32,113 nucleotides of DNA from contig NZ_LN831198.1 of NCBI RefSeq assembly GCF_001368795.1, positions 3,567,279 through 3,599,391 of the forward strand, in the 5' to 3' direction. Below the pieces are notes generated by a model. That model was given only the letters and a program-made list of their open reading frames with translations. It did not search any database and was not told the DNA's origin. Made by a program: the position numbers and the translations under genes. This document shows positions 18,201 through 25,836 of the stretch, in pieces; positions within the stretch are counted from its first letter, which is position 1; every line of letters begins with the position of its first letter. Origin of the DNA: Paenibacillus ihuae (GTDB taxonomy: Bacteria; Bacillota; Bacilli; Paenibacillales; Paenibacillaceae).

Positions 18201-18742
18201 CTGACCTCCGGCCTGAAATGCACCGTCACAGTCTGTACGCCTCCCTCAACCGGGAACAAGATCTGCTCGACCGTGCTGCCGTTCAATTGGGTGCGGTCGA
18301 ATTTCGTATTAACCCGCAGCGTCCCATGGATATTGCCATGATTCTCAATGTAATTATTGAAGGTCATGACCACCTGATGTGTGGATTGGCTGATCGTAAA
18401 ATCACCGACCTGCCCATCATCCGACACAAGCGCTCCGCTGATGTCATTGAACAGCTGAAACTGTCCGGGAAGCTGGAAGGTGAAGGTATCTCCGGCAGTG
18501 TAGCTGTGTCCGTCCGGCAGTGCCCAGGTATAATCCAAGGTTACCTTGGAACTAACATCATACACACTGTCCGTAACTGTGCTTCCGTCCGGCCCGTATA
18601 CTGCCATAGAAACACTGGTAATGATGTTCGTTTCATGATCAATGGCAGCTGCTTTAACCTGTGACGTGAATCCGATGCCGTAGGCATATTGTACAAAAAG
18701 CAAAAGAATCACAATGGCCAGACTTACTTTTTTTCTCATCAT
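15260..18742 (-). CDS. LPXTG cell-wall-anchored surface protein with repeated collagen-binding-like domains
   Basis: About 1,160 residues. A signal peptide (MMRKKVSLAIVILLLFVQYA, cleavage near VKAAA) is followed by an N-terminal adhesin-like domain and five similar modules of about 135 residues, each starting with a W-[TSAK]-I motif (DWTVDVN, TWAIEYN, NWKITLN, TWTIGVN, NWSIAIN) and a TD-x-P/L-type strand. These look like collagen-binding/adhesin beta-sandwiches. Next is one Cna-B/SpaA domain with likely isopeptide residues Lys (TVQK), Glu (ETAAPSGY) and Asn (VYNTP). A Pro/Thr/Ser stalk and three acidic DDD-IP-like motifs lead to LPQTGE, a hydrophobic helix and an RRNRNQ tail, a sortase signal. 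The open frame reaches 18814, but that ATG has no RBS, so I start at the Met pair (18742/18739), which has GGGGG about ten bases upstream. No sortase is nearby. Probable role: attachment to surfaces or host polymers. Confidence 0.87.
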   Translation of the reverse strand: MMRKKVSLAIVILLLFVQYAYGIGFTSQVKAAAIDHETNIITSVSMAVYGPDGSTVTDSVYDVSSKVTLDYTWALPDGHSYTAGDTFTFQLPGQFQLFNDISGALVSDDGQVGDFTISQSTHQVVMTFNNYIENHGNIHGTLRVNTKFDRTQLNGSTVEQILFPVEGGVQTVTVHFRPEVSSTIAKNGVSSGFNADHIDWTVDVNKKQESVQNAVVTDPIPAGLSIDSTVTLAVYQLNVQLDGTVLQGKLIDTSKYSAEVTGGTLIVRFTDSVLNGAYRIAYSTGITGDEASYTNTATFTGDGRDPVSASATVAVQRGGSLNKKALNYEWGKHITTWAIEYNYNKRVIPQQSAVLTDLFDDSQRLVTDSVTVYPVTLDSTGKATKGTALTENVDYTLNGITGVEKAGFKLEFLNGISSAYLIEYKTEAQGRVYKDTTITNTVSDSTYSASATQLIRPAIIYKNLSGVDYSKQTVNWKITLNGDNYPMKGVVLTDTFPQGGLKFIPDTLVVRNSSGAVLNDSAYTLVYNESSAPGAGWNKGFKVIFNSMITGTYTIGYTTQFSSASLIGNTDNFINTGTVDWKDIEGKRTASANGLFIPRPEYKNNGFKTGVYDAATKEITWTIGVNYTSMAVIEPVVSDILTAGQTLVPGSLKVYKMNLNANGDYTKGDELAPDAYSFRVNNGNEYKFVFTDSINKPYYVVFKTSLAGQLIDSKVVNTAQLFDGTKKVSKDLTASVNIPHGGEYVFKSGLQNGDKVNWSIAINRTQSHVKDATITDTPSTNQILLPDSFHLYPTVVSANGEVTKSSAELIKGTDYTLKVIADADGKQSFELSFASAIDSAYVLEYQSLIVANTGDKLVNEVKFSGNNNILIEKNTTTEVIVGVSSGSGTGSGVKGMLTVQKLDAQNSQKVLEGATFELYRLNGTERVLVNTRTTDAAGTAVFNNIWLGSYILIETAAPSGYVLDPREYPVTISSVTGINLTVYNTPVVPTATPTPTPTPTASTTPTESPSASASPVVSPTTSAEVSPAPTTSAAASPSPSPALPGGTPLPTSSPIPGVIIDDDVIPGGPAITPAVSAGPSTPPAAPTAAPDETAIDDDIPLGGVDIDEDDIPKGTVTDPAGSGTLPQTGESSPMPIYLAGLGLIVVGFILNRVFRRNRNQ

Positions 18743-18972
18743 TCCCCGGTAGCCCCCGTTTCTGAAATTAATAAATCCGCCCAAAAGCCAGTTATGTATG
18801 TCGGTAATCCGCATCCATCTTATGTCAGATTGCAGAATTCTCTTCCTTTTCTGGTCAGCTTGAGCGTTATATACTTATATCACCGAAGTATAGATCTTTA
18901 GAATCAGATTATGTTTAAAATAAAATAATTATTTTTGTGGAATTTGTTCAACATCCGGGGGGAGAGAAAATA

Positions 18973-19728
18973 GTGAACCTAACTACCTTTTTTGGGCGGC
19001 AGCATGAGACGGATTTCGTCATGTTTTCCTTGCCGCATCTCATTGCTCTGGCTTTGATCGCTTTAGCTTGTTTGCTGCTGTTCGCTTCACGGGCGGTACT
19101 CCTTTCCCGCCCTGTTCTCAGGGATACTATCCGCTTCCTGCTGGTTATTGTACTGCTGGCTTCGGAAGGCGGCCTGCATCTTTGGTACCTGTCTCAGGAC
19201 ATTTGGACCATTCAGCATTCACTGCCGCTGGAGCTGTGCGGAATCACACTGCTCTTATCCGCGATCATGCTGCTTACCCGCAGCCGGCTGCTCTACTCCT
19301 TTCTTTACTTCGCCGGTATCGGCGGCGCTTTCATCGCACTGCTCACACCTAATCTGGTCTATCCGTTTCCGCATTTCCGCTTCCTGCTGTTTTTTACCGC
19401 CCATGGAGCCATCGTGCTGGCCTCCCTGTTTATGACCTGGGCCTATGGCTTCCGGCCGGGCTTACGGTCACTGTTCTTCACCATGGGCTGCCTCAACATC
19501 ATCGCCGCCTGCGTCTTTGCCGCGGATACACTGCTGGACACCAACTACATGTTCCTGGCGCATAAACCGGATACCTTGTCCGTACTTGATTTTTTCGGCC
19601 CCTACCCCTACTATCTATTGGTCGAAGAGGTCTTTGCCTTCGTGATCTTCCTGCTGATGTATCTGATCTTTTTCAAGCTGCCCGGGTACTTCAGCTCCCT
19701 CCGCAGCCGCAGAAGCCGGAATAGTTAA
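18973..19728 (+). CDS. TIGR02206/YwaF-family integral membrane protein
   Basis: About 251 residues, mostly hydrophobic with about seven predicted membrane helices. The YwaF-like pattern is seen in ETDFVMFSLPHLIALALIAL at the start, LPLELCGITLLLSAIMLL in the middle (the conserved LPL-x-LC motif), then FFTAHGAIVLASLFM and a late NYMFLAHKPDTLSVLDFFGPYPYY. The last two give the family signatures for H-x-x-A and NY-x-FL. The function is unknown. The frame opens at 18937, but GGGGGGAGAG lies just before the GTG at 18973, which I take as the start. The gene is divergent from the LPXTG gene and convergent with ppiB. Confidence 0.85.
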   Translation: MNLTTFFGRQHETDFVMFSLPHLIALALIALACLLLFASRAVLLSRPVLRDTIRFLLVIVLLASEGGLHLWYLSQDIWTIQHSLPLELCGITLLLSAIMLLTRSRLLYSFLYFAGIGGAFIALLTPNLVYPFPHFRFLLFFTAHGAIVLASLFMTWAYGFRPGLRSLFFTMGCLNIIAACVFAADTLLDTNYMFLAHKPDTLSVLDFFGPYPYYLLVEEVFAFVIFLLMYLIFFKLPGYFSSLRSRRSRNS

Positions 19729-19734
19729 TTTATT

Positions 19735-19778
19735 AAAAAAAGACAGCACCCTGCTGGTAAACCCGCAGGGTGCTGTCT
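19735..19778 (-). terminator. Distal terminator after ppiB
   Basis: A perfect 14-bp stem AGACAGCACCCTGC/GCAGGGTGCTGTCT with T7 on the minus strand (19741-19735). It backs up the hairpin at 19781-19812. Confidence 0.9.
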
Positions 19779-19780
19779 GA

Positions 19781-19812
19781 AAAATATAAAAGAGGGCGGT
19801 TCACCCGCCCTC
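19781..19812 (-). terminator. Proximal terminator after ppiB
   Basis: A perfect 8-bp GC-rich stem GAGGGCGG/CCGCCCTC followed on the minus strand by TTTTATATTTTT, 14 bp past the ppiB stop. Two terminators in a row isolate ppiB from the convergent ywaF-like gene. Confidence 0.9.
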
Positions 19813-19825
19813 CGAAATCTAATCC

Positions 19826-20257
19826 TTACGCTTCGATGATTTCCACCGAAGTCATTTTGTCGCGTCCCTGGAAGCTGTCAACCAGCTCCATGCCTTGTAC
19901 GACTTTACCGAATACAGTGTGTACTCCGTCAAGGTGCGGCTGCGGTGCATAGCAAATGTAGAACTGGCTTCCGCCTGTGTTTTTGCCGGCATGCGCCATA
20001 GCCAGCGTTCCGCGCTCATGCTTATTAGGGTTGATCTCACAGTTGATGGTATAACCGGGACCGCCGGAACCTGTACCATTCGGGCATCCGCCTTGAGCTA
20101 CAAAACCAGGGATAACACGGTGGAATACCAAACCGTTGTAGAAACCGTCCTTAGCCAGCTTCTCAAAGTTGGCTACAGTATTTGGAGCATCCTGTTCGAA
20201 CAGATCGATCAGCACTACGCCGCCGTTTTCAAGAGTAATCTTCGCTTGCTTTGCCAT
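19826..20257 (-). CDS. ppiB: Cyclophilin-type peptidyl-prolyl cis-trans isomerase
   Basis: 143 residues from [13 protein letters not shown]. The open frame extends to 20296, but AAAGGGG ten bases before the ATG at 20257 and homology at the N-terminus set the start. Cyclophilins speed cis/trans isomerisation of X-Pro bonds during folding. The active-site motif [13 protein letters not shown] (with the catalytic Arg), the loop [19 protein letters not shown] and the C-terminal [15 protein letters not shown] are all present. There is no signal peptide, so it is cytoplasmic. The order spoVAF-lysA-ppiB matches B. subtilis. Confidence 0.97.
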   Translation of the reverse strand: MAKQAKITLENGGVVLIDLFEQDAPNTVANFEKLAKDGFYNGLVFHRVIPGFVAQGGCPNGTGSGGPGYTINCEINPNKHERGTLAMAHAGKNTGGSQFYICYAPQPHLDGVHTVFGKVVQGMELVDSFQGRDKMTSVEIIEA

Positions 20258-20324
20258 ATGTAAATGACCCCTTTCAAAATAACAGATGTAGAACACTTTT
20301 ATTAGTTTACTATGAATTCACGCA

Positions 20325-20360
20325 CAAAGCAAAGCCAGCGGGAGTGTTTTCCGCTGGCTT
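20325..20360 (-). terminator. Stem-loop terminator after lysA
   Basis: A perfect 10-bp stem AAGCCAGCGG/CCGCTGGCTT followed on the minus strand by TGCTTTGTG. The U-tract is weak, so some read-through into ppiB is likely. Confidence 0.65.
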
Positions 20361-20402
20361 CATGCACATCTTCATAAACTGCGGTTTTCGGCAGGGCAGT
20401 AA

Positions 20403-21737
20403 TTATTTCGTAACAGCCTGCTTGGCAATACGCTCCGGTACAATATCGTTGGCGACGATGTCATGATGGGACTCGCGGCGTACAACCAGATCGCTCTGTC
20501 CATTCTGTACAAAGACCACAGCCGGACGACGAATCCGGTTGTAATTGCTGGCCATCGAATAATTATATGCACCTGTGCAGGCCACTGCAAGCAGATCACC
20601 GCTCGCAACCTTAGGAAGCTCCACGTCCCAGATCAGCATATCACCGCTCTCGCAGCATTTGCCGGCAATGGAGACTGTCTCTTCATTGGCTTCCGTAGCA
20701 CGGTTAGCCAACAGCGCCTCATACTTGGATTCATAGAGTGCAGGGCGCGGATTATCTGTCATGCCGCCGTCAACAGCCACATATTTACGGACTCCCGGAA
20801 TCTCCTTATTCGTTCCCACGGTATACAGCGTAGTGCCGGCATCACCGACGATGCTGCGGCCCGGCTCTACCCAGATCTGCGGCAGCGAGCTGCCGATTCC
20901 GCTGAAATGCGTCTTCACCGCATCCGTGATGGCTGCCACATATTCAGAGACCTGCAGCGGCGTATCGCCTTCCACATAACGGATACCAAAACCGCCGCCG
21001 AGGTTGACGACAGGGAAATCAATGTTCAGCTCTTCCTTCACTTTGCGGGTGAAGTCAGCGATCCGTTCAACCGCAAGCTGGAAGCCCTCGGTTTCGAAAA
21101 TCTGCGAGCCGATGTGCGAATGAACGCCAAGCAGCTGCAGGTTGGCTTGGTCCGCAGCCTGCTGCACTGCAGCATAAGCGGAGCCGTTGCCGATATCAAA
21201 GCCGAACTTCGAATCGGTCTGGCCGGTCGAAGCATAGGCATGGTGGGCATGGGCTTCAACGCCCGGCGTAACGCGCAGCAGCACATTTACGGTCACTTCT
21301 TTGCTGGCTGCAATAGCCTGCAGGAGGTTCATCTCCACCAGGTTGTCGACCACGAAGCAGCCGATTCCCGCTTCAATTGCCATTTCAATCTCATCCGGAG
21401 TCTTGTTGTTGCCATGGAAGTGAATGCGCTCCGCCGGGAAGCCGGCCTGCAGGGCTGTATACAGCTCTCCGTCAGACACTACATCTAGTGACAAGCCCTC
21501 TTCATCAGCCAAACGGCACATAGCCATGATTGAAAAAGCTTTGCTGGCATAGGCTACCTGAAATCCGAGCCCGGAAGCTCTGAAGGCATCCATGTATTCG
21601 CGGCAGCGGCGCCGGATTAATTGCTCGTCCATTATATATAGCGGGGTACCATATTCCGCCTTCAGTTCGGTCACATCACATCCGCCGATTTCCAAATGAC
21701 CGGCATCATTAATTCGGCTCGTCCCGTGTAAAAACAT
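20403..21737 (-). CDS. lysA: Diaminopimelate decarboxylase
   Basis: 444 residues, a normal LysA length. This PLP enzyme converts meso-diaminopimelate to lysine, the last step of lysine synthesis. In a sporulating cell it also competes with the cell wall for diaminopimelate. It is a fold-III alanine-racemase-like barrel with the PLP lysine in VAYASKAFSI (Lys66), the phosphate-binding VVNLGGGFGIRY, EPGRSIVGDAG and the second-subunit cysteine motif CCESGDML near the C-terminus. The ATG has GGAGG eight bases upstream. A TATAAT box about 48 bp before the start suggests its own promoter in addition to read-through from spoVAF. Confidence 0.97.
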   Translation of the reverse strand: MFLHGTSRINDAGHLEIGGCDVTELKAEYGTPLYIMDEQLIRRRCREYMDAFRASGLGFQVAYASKAFSIMAMCRLADEEGLSLDVVSDGELYTALQAGFPAERIHFHGNNKTPDEIEMAIEAGIGCFVVDNLVEMNLLQAIAASKEVTVNVLLRVTPGVEAHAHHAYASTGQTDSKFGFDIGNGSAYAAVQQAADQANLQLLGVHSHIGSQIFETEGFQLAVERIADFTRKVKEELNIDFPVVNLGGGFGIRYVEGDTPLQVSEYVAAITDAVKTHFSGIGSSLPQIWVEPGRSIVGDAGTTLYTVGTNKEIPGVRKYVAVDGGMTDNPRPALYESKYEALLANRATEANEETVSIAGKCCESGDMLIWDVELPKVASGDLLAVACTGAYNYSMASNYNRIRRPAVVFVQNGQSDLVVRRESHHDIVANDIVPERIAKQAVTK

Positions 21738-21784
21738 TGTTCAGTCCTCCAATTTCTGTGGAATATCTCGATTCCAACCTGTCT

Positions 21785-21790
21785 ATTATA
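21785..21790 (-). promoter_or_regulatory. Possible -10 box of a lysA promoter
   Basis: A perfect TATAAT on the minus strand, 48 bp before the lysA start codon. No good -35 lies 16-18 bp upstream, so this is tentative. I see no terminator after spoVAF in the 198 bp before lysA. Confidence 0.3.
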
Positions 21791-21935
21791 TGTTATTCAG
21801 CCCCGCAGAGTTCTAAAATTAGGCAGATTATTTAAAACTCATTCCTAACAAGGGCTATTTAGTGTATTCAGTATAGCAGACAGAGGGAACGCCATAGAAT
21901 GGACTAATTTGCAGTTGATTTGTATTTTTGTGCGA

Positions 21936-24473
21936 CTATTGATCATTCTCCTGAACGGGCGGCATCCGGGTATTATCTCTTGTTTTGTTGAAAGAAGGCC
22001 TTGTTTTGGCGCTGAGCACAGGCTGACGTACGAGAATAGCGCCAAAGGCTTTTGCATTAAACGGTATAAACGGCCACAAATACGAGGAGTTGTACGACCG
22101 GTGCATAGTCAGCAGAACAATGAGCAGTGTAGTCCCGATCATAAACCCCTGCACCTGGAACGCAGCTACCGCGAGCAGCAGAGCAAGCCTGACGATCCGG
22201 TTAGCCAGCCCCAGCTCATAGCTCGGTGTTGCAAACATCCCGATGGAGGCCACCGCCATATACAGCACCACTTCATTGACAAAAAGTCCGGTCTGCACGG
22301 CGATATCACCCACCAGAATCGCAGCAATCAGACCCATAGCTGAACCGAGCGGTGTCGGCGTATGCACCGCTGCCATCCGCAGCAGATCGACCCCAAGCTC
22401 GACGATCAGGAACTGGGCCAGCAGCGGGATTTTGGCCATTTTCTGTGGTCCGATAAAATCGAGCATGGCCGGCTTCAGCTCCGGATGAATTACGAGCAGC
22501 ATCCATAAAGGGAGCAAAAACATGGAGGCGAAGACGCCGATAAACCGTACCCAGCGCAGATAGGTTCCCATGAACGGAGTCTGCCGGTTCTCCTCTGCAT
22601 GCTGGCAGAGATCAAAAAACGTCGTCGGCAGAACAATGACGCTTGGCGAGGTATCTACAAAGATTACCAGCCGGCCTTCCAGCAGATGCGAAGCTACAGT
22701 GTCTGGGCGTTCTGAATAACGGACCAGCGGATAGGGATTCCACCCTCTGCCCACGATTGCTTCTTCCAGCTGCTTGTCCGCCAGCGGTATGCCGTCGATG
22801 TCAATGCTTTTAATCTTGTCAGTGACGGCCTTCACCTGCGTCTTGTCCACGATGTCATCAATATATGCCACACAGACATCCGTCCGCGTCCGGCGGCCCA
22901 CCTGGTGCATCTCAAATTTCAGTCCGGGGTCGCGGATTCTTCTGCGTACCAGCGCCACGTTGCTGAGCAGGGTCTCCGTAAATCCGTCACGCGCACCGCG
23001 TACTACCCGCTCAATGGAAGGCTCATCGGGACTGCGTGAAGGATACGAGCGGGTATCCATAATGATAACCTGTGTCTCCCCTTCAATGAAGAACACGCTC
23101 ATGCCCGACAGCACCTTGTTAATGCTCTCGCTTAACAGCTCGCCTTTTTCCACCTGCATGTGGGGAATATATTCGCTCATGAAGCTGGCGAGCACATCGG
23201 CGGATATATCTTCAGGCGTCAGATAGGTTAGCCGTTTCAGAATTTCGTCAATGATTGTATCCTTGGCGAATCCGCTGATGCACAGCAGTGCAGCCCTGCG
23301 GCCGCCAAAGGACATTTCCCTGAATACGATGTCAAAAGAGGAGCCGAGTCCCAGTACCTCCGTCAGCGTACCTTTCGTATCCTCCAGCCGCGCGGGAATT
23401 TTGTCATTTCCCTGCCAGTAGATAATCGATTGCTCCAGGGAATCAGAGTGTTCAGTGTCGCGCTTCTTCTGCTTCGGATCGGCCTTTTGGGGTTCCTGTG
23501 ACTGAGCTTGCTTTTTGTCGGTCTTGGACTTCCCGGCCTGATCCTTCAGGCCGTCGGCTTCCGCTTCTGCCTGCTGCTTGCTTTGCTTATCCATCCCCAG
23601 ATCCTCAGCGGATTCTTCCTCCTCCGTTTCCGGATCATCTCCGAACAGTCTGGCAAAGAACCCCCTTTTGGCAGGTTCCGGTTCCTCTGTCCCCAGCTCG
23701 CTTGACGCCTCTGCATCCTGCGCCTGTCCGTCTGGATCCATATTTCCGTCTTGTTCGCTGTCGGCTAATGCCTTATTGTCTGTCTCCGAATTGCCTTCCT
23801 CAGTGCTCTCAGCACCCTCTGGCTCATTGGCATCTGCCTCCAAACTTTCTTCGGTATCAGAACTGCCTTGGACCTCCGGCTCTTCTTCCTGCTGCGAATC
23901 CGGTCCCTCCTGATCCGGCGTGCCCGCACCATCCGAAACCTGCAAATCATGATCGCTATAGCCGGTCGCACCGGCATCAACACCAATATCCGTCCCAAGC
24001 TCAGCGGAGGCCTCAGCATCCTGGTTGCCGGATATTTCGGTCTCAGGGATATCCTCTGTTTCTGAATCGCTGTCTAACAGTGTGAATATAAACTCCTTCC
24101 CGGACTGTCCGCTGCTCTGTCCACTTGCGTGTACCTCGTCAACACCGGATAAATCCGGTTCAGCCTCCTCTTGAGGCGAAGCTGAGCGATCTCCCTGAAG
24201 CCGGTCCGCCTCCGTATCAGAACTGCCCGAAGCTTCTGGCTCCGCTTCCTGCTTCGGCTCTTCGTCTTCCTGATCCGGCGAGCCGTCTCCAACCACTGAA
24301 CGGTCGCCTTCGGGAACGGTTTGCCCATGGTCAAACAGCATCCCCGGTTCTTCCGCCGCTTCCGCTTCACCCGGCGGGCTGTCAGCAGAGACCTTTTCAT
24401 CGGAGTCTGCCTGTTTATCTTTAACGTGATCGTTATCTTCAACGTGATCTCCACTATGAATATACCTTACCAC
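21936..24473 (-). CDS. spoVAF: Stage V sporulation protein AF, GerA family, with a long acidic N-terminal extension
   Basis: 845 residues, against about 490 for SpoVAF of B. subtilis. The GerA-type part starts near residue 349 (SIIYWQGNDKIPARLED, FREMSFGGRRAALLCISGF) and ends in five to six membrane helices (LRWVRFIGVFASMFLLPLWM, LIAAILVGDIAVQTGLF). SpoVAF is an inner spore membrane protein made in the forespore and involved in germination. The first 347 residues are highly acidic, disordered-looking and contain internal repeats. The GTG start at 24473 has an ideal RBS (GAGGAGG, seven bases), so the extension is translated. An internal ATG at 23594 (residue 294, GAGGATCTGGGG just before it) could give a 552-residue form nearer the usual size. 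It is the third gene of the unit, 80 bp after spoVAB. Confidence 0.9.
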   Translation of the reverse strand: MVRYIHSGDHVEDNDHVKDKQADSDEKVSADSPPGEAEAAEEPGMLFDHGQTVPEGDRSVVGDGSPDQEDEEPKQEAEPEASGSSDTEADRLQGDRSASPQEEAEPDLSGVDEVHASGQSSGQSGKEFIFTLLDSDSETEDIPETEISGNQDAEASAELGTDIGVDAGATGYSDHDLQVSDGAGTPDQEGPDSQQEEEPEVQGSSDTEESLEADANEPEGAESTEEGNSETDNKALADSEQDGNMDPDGQAQDAEASSELGTEEPEPAKRGFFARLFGDDPETEEEESAEDLGMDKQSKQQAEAEADGLKDQAGKSKTDKKQAQSQEPQKADPKQKKRDTEHSDSLEQSIIYWQGNDKIPARLEDTKGTLTEVLGLGSSFDIVFREMSFGGRRAALLCISGFAKDTIIDEILKRLTYLTPEDISADVLASFMSEYIPHMQVEKGELLSESINKVLSGMSVFFIEGETQVIIMDTRSYPSRSPDEPSIERVVRGARDGFTETLLSNVALVRRRIRDPGLKFEMHQVGRRTRTDVCVAYIDDIVDKTQVKAVTDKIKSIDIDGIPLADKQLEEAIVGRGWNPYPLVRYSERPDTVASHLLEGRLVIFVDTSPSVIVLPTTFFDLCQHAEENRQTPFMGTYLRWVRFIGVFASMFLLPLWMLLVIHPELKPAMLDFIGPQKMAKIPLLAQFLIVELGVDLLRMAAVHTPTPLGSAMGLIAAILVGDIAVQTGLFVNEVVLYMAVASIGMFATPSYELGLANRIVRLALLLAVAAFQVQGFMIGTTLLIVLLTMHRSYNSSYLWPFIPFNAKAFGAILVRQPVLSAKTRPSFNKTRDNTRMPPVQENDQ

Positions 24474-24553
24474 TCCATAACCTCCTCAAGTTCAATGAGC
24501 TTTATCTCACAACATTTTCACTCCCGGCTCCGGCCAGCTCCGGAACCCCTGGT

Positions 24554-24979
24554 TTACCTCTGGTATACAAACCAGTCAAACATAGAGCCCGCAACCTTCC
24601 CGCATACCATCGCCATCAAAAGGCCAAACAGATAATGGGTCATGTACAGACGTTTAGCCAGAATAGGCAGCACGTTCAGCACTTCTGTCAAGGCGGCCGC
24701 CAGCATTCCGACAAATATTCCGTCAAGCAGCCCTACTCCCAGCTCAGCTATAGGACCGGCGTAAATTTTCCAGTTCCAGAAATCACTCATGGTTCCAAGC
24801 AGCGAGCCTCCTACCATCGCACCTTCGTACCAGTGCACCTTGTCATAGGAAGAAGTCAGCTGGGCCAGACGGGGCACCATATCCAGTACAATGAACAGGG
24901 CAATAACCCCTCCGCCAACTGCGATTCCTCCCGCAACCCCAAGCAGCAAATGCAGGCCAAGTAGGATTGGCGCTGTCAT
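24554..24979 (-). CDS. spoVAB: Stage V sporulation protein AB
   Basis: 141 residues with about four membrane helices. SpoVAB-like features: LLLGVAGGIAVGGGVIALFIVLDMVPRLAQLT near the start, YEGAMVGGSLLGTMSDFW and GLLDGIFVGMLAAALTEVLNVLPI. The SpoVA proteins of the forespore membrane handle uptake of dipicolinic acid during sporulation and release in germination; the specific role of AB is unclear. Its ATG overlaps the spoVAA stop codon (ATGA), a sign of translational coupling. Confidence 0.93.
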   Translation of the reverse strand: MTAPILLGLHLLLGVAGGIAVGGGVIALFIVLDMVPRLAQLTSSYDKVHWYEGAMVGGSLLGTMSDFWNWKIYAGPIAELGVGLLDGIFVGMLAAALTEVLNVLPILAKRLYMTHYLFGLLMAMVCGKVAGSMFDWFVYQR

Positions 24980-25635
24980 GAGGAATCCTCCTTACGCCTG
25001 GATGGTTCAGTATGGTTATTCATCTTGCTGTATTCTTCATGCACAACATAGTGATCGATATTTTTTTGATACAGAAACATTTCTACTTCCAGCGGGGTCG
25101 GCTCCTCATTCCATTTTTTCTTGAACAGATGATTGAAAAAAATCACCATCCCAAACCCGATTCCCAGTGAATAGGCAATCTGGAACATATAGGGATGCTC
25201 ATCCCGCCGTCCGGTCAGCATCTCGACTACCCGGATGTGCACCTCTAGCATGTTGACGTCGGCATGGAAATTCATAATGGTCAGCGCCGATCCGAAGAAC
25301 AGCAGAAGCCATACGAGGACGAACAGGGCAACCGATGGCTTGCGGGCCTCGGCCGGCCCTTCAATCTGTACAATGGTCCGCCCCTCGCCGATCGGCTGGA
25401 TATCAGCATCCGGTACAAGCTCCTGGATACGGGGAATAATGGTCAGCAAATCGATTAGAATCAGATTCCCGTCGCTTTGCTCCGGCTGGAGCAGCAGAAT
25501 TGAATACAGCGGTTCTCGCCACTGCGGTTCAGCAATCAGATAAGCCACATCCCGCAGCATGACCCCCTGCCCCTTAGGCACCGACAAGCGGTTCTTAAGC
25601 TGTATGTAAATTACGGGCGCTGATTGGCTATTCAT
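24976..25635 (-). CDS. spoVAA: Stage V sporulation protein AA
   Basis: 219 residues. The N-terminal half is soluble (VIYIQLKNRLSVPKGQGVMLRDVAYL, LIDLLTIIPRIQELVPDADIQPIGEG) and two membrane helices follow (SVALFVLVWLLLFFGSALTIM and MFQIAYSLGIGFGMVIFF), the SpoVAA layout. The C-terminal tail is charged. It is the first gene of the forespore unit spoVAA-spoVAB-spoVAF, with AGGAGGTG seven to eight bases before the ATG and a sigma-G-like promoter 29 bp further upstream. It overlaps spoVAB by four bases. Confidence 0.94.
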   Translation of the reverse strand: MNSQSAPVIYIQLKNRLSVPKGQGVMLRDVAYLIAEPQWREPLYSILLLQPEQSDGNLILIDLLTIIPRIQELVPDADIQPIGEGRTIVQIEGPAEARKPSVALFVLVWLLLFFGSALTIMNFHADVNMLEVHIRVVEMLTGRRDEHPYMFQIAYSLGIGFGMVIFFNHLFKKKWNEEPTPLEVEMFLYQKNIDHYVVHEEYSKMNNHTEPSRRKEDSS

Positions 25636-25663
25636 CTCCGTGCACCTCCTGCCAGAATAACGG

Positions 25664-25693
25664 TAGTATGGGAGAAAAGCCTTATTTTTACTC
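25664..25693 (-). promoter_or_regulatory. Sigma-G-like promoter of the spoVA operon
   Basis: The minus strand has GAGTA (25693-25689), 18 bp, then CATACTA (25670-25664), a perfect sigma-G -10 with a 4 of 5 match at -35. In B. subtilis spoVA is transcribed in the forespore by sigma-G, so the motif fits the genes it precedes. Confidence 0.65.
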
Positions 25694-25776
25694 TCATGCA
25701 GCGGATTTCATCTTAGATGTATCCCGGACACTGCCTGTATCCCCAGTAAAAGTAAATCCTCCATCAGCGGCAGCGC

Positions 25777-25813
25777 AAAAAGGCAGACCGGAGCTTCCTC
25801 CGGTCTGCCTTTT
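25777..25813 (-). terminator. Terminator after the GH53 gene
   Basis: A perfect 16-bp stem (25778-25793 with 25798-25813) and CTTC loop with A/T runs on both sides. On the minus strand it ends the permease-GH53 transcript with T5. It is symmetric enough to work both ways. It cleanly divides the sugar module from the spoVA operon. Confidence 0.93.
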
Positions 25814-25836
25814 CCTATAGAACTTATACATGTAGG

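Noticed and set aside
18739-18900. Possible cyclic-di-GMP riboswitch in front of the LPXTG gene, suggested by GGGGGCTACCGGGG
   Set aside because: The conserved internal parts (the GCAAACC-like and ACGCAAAGC-like segments) are missing, so only a chance match to the 3' end is present.
20463-21488. A 341-codon open frame on the plus strand
   Set aside because: It is exactly antisense to lysA, which has a full set of motifs and a good RBS. The frame has no ribosome binding site and its translation resembles no protein I know.
23498-24085. Long plus-strand frames opposite the SpoVAF extension
   Set aside because: They have no RBS. Biased composition of the acidic segment removes stops on the other strand. 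The minus frame has the ideal start signal and runs into conserved SpoVAF.
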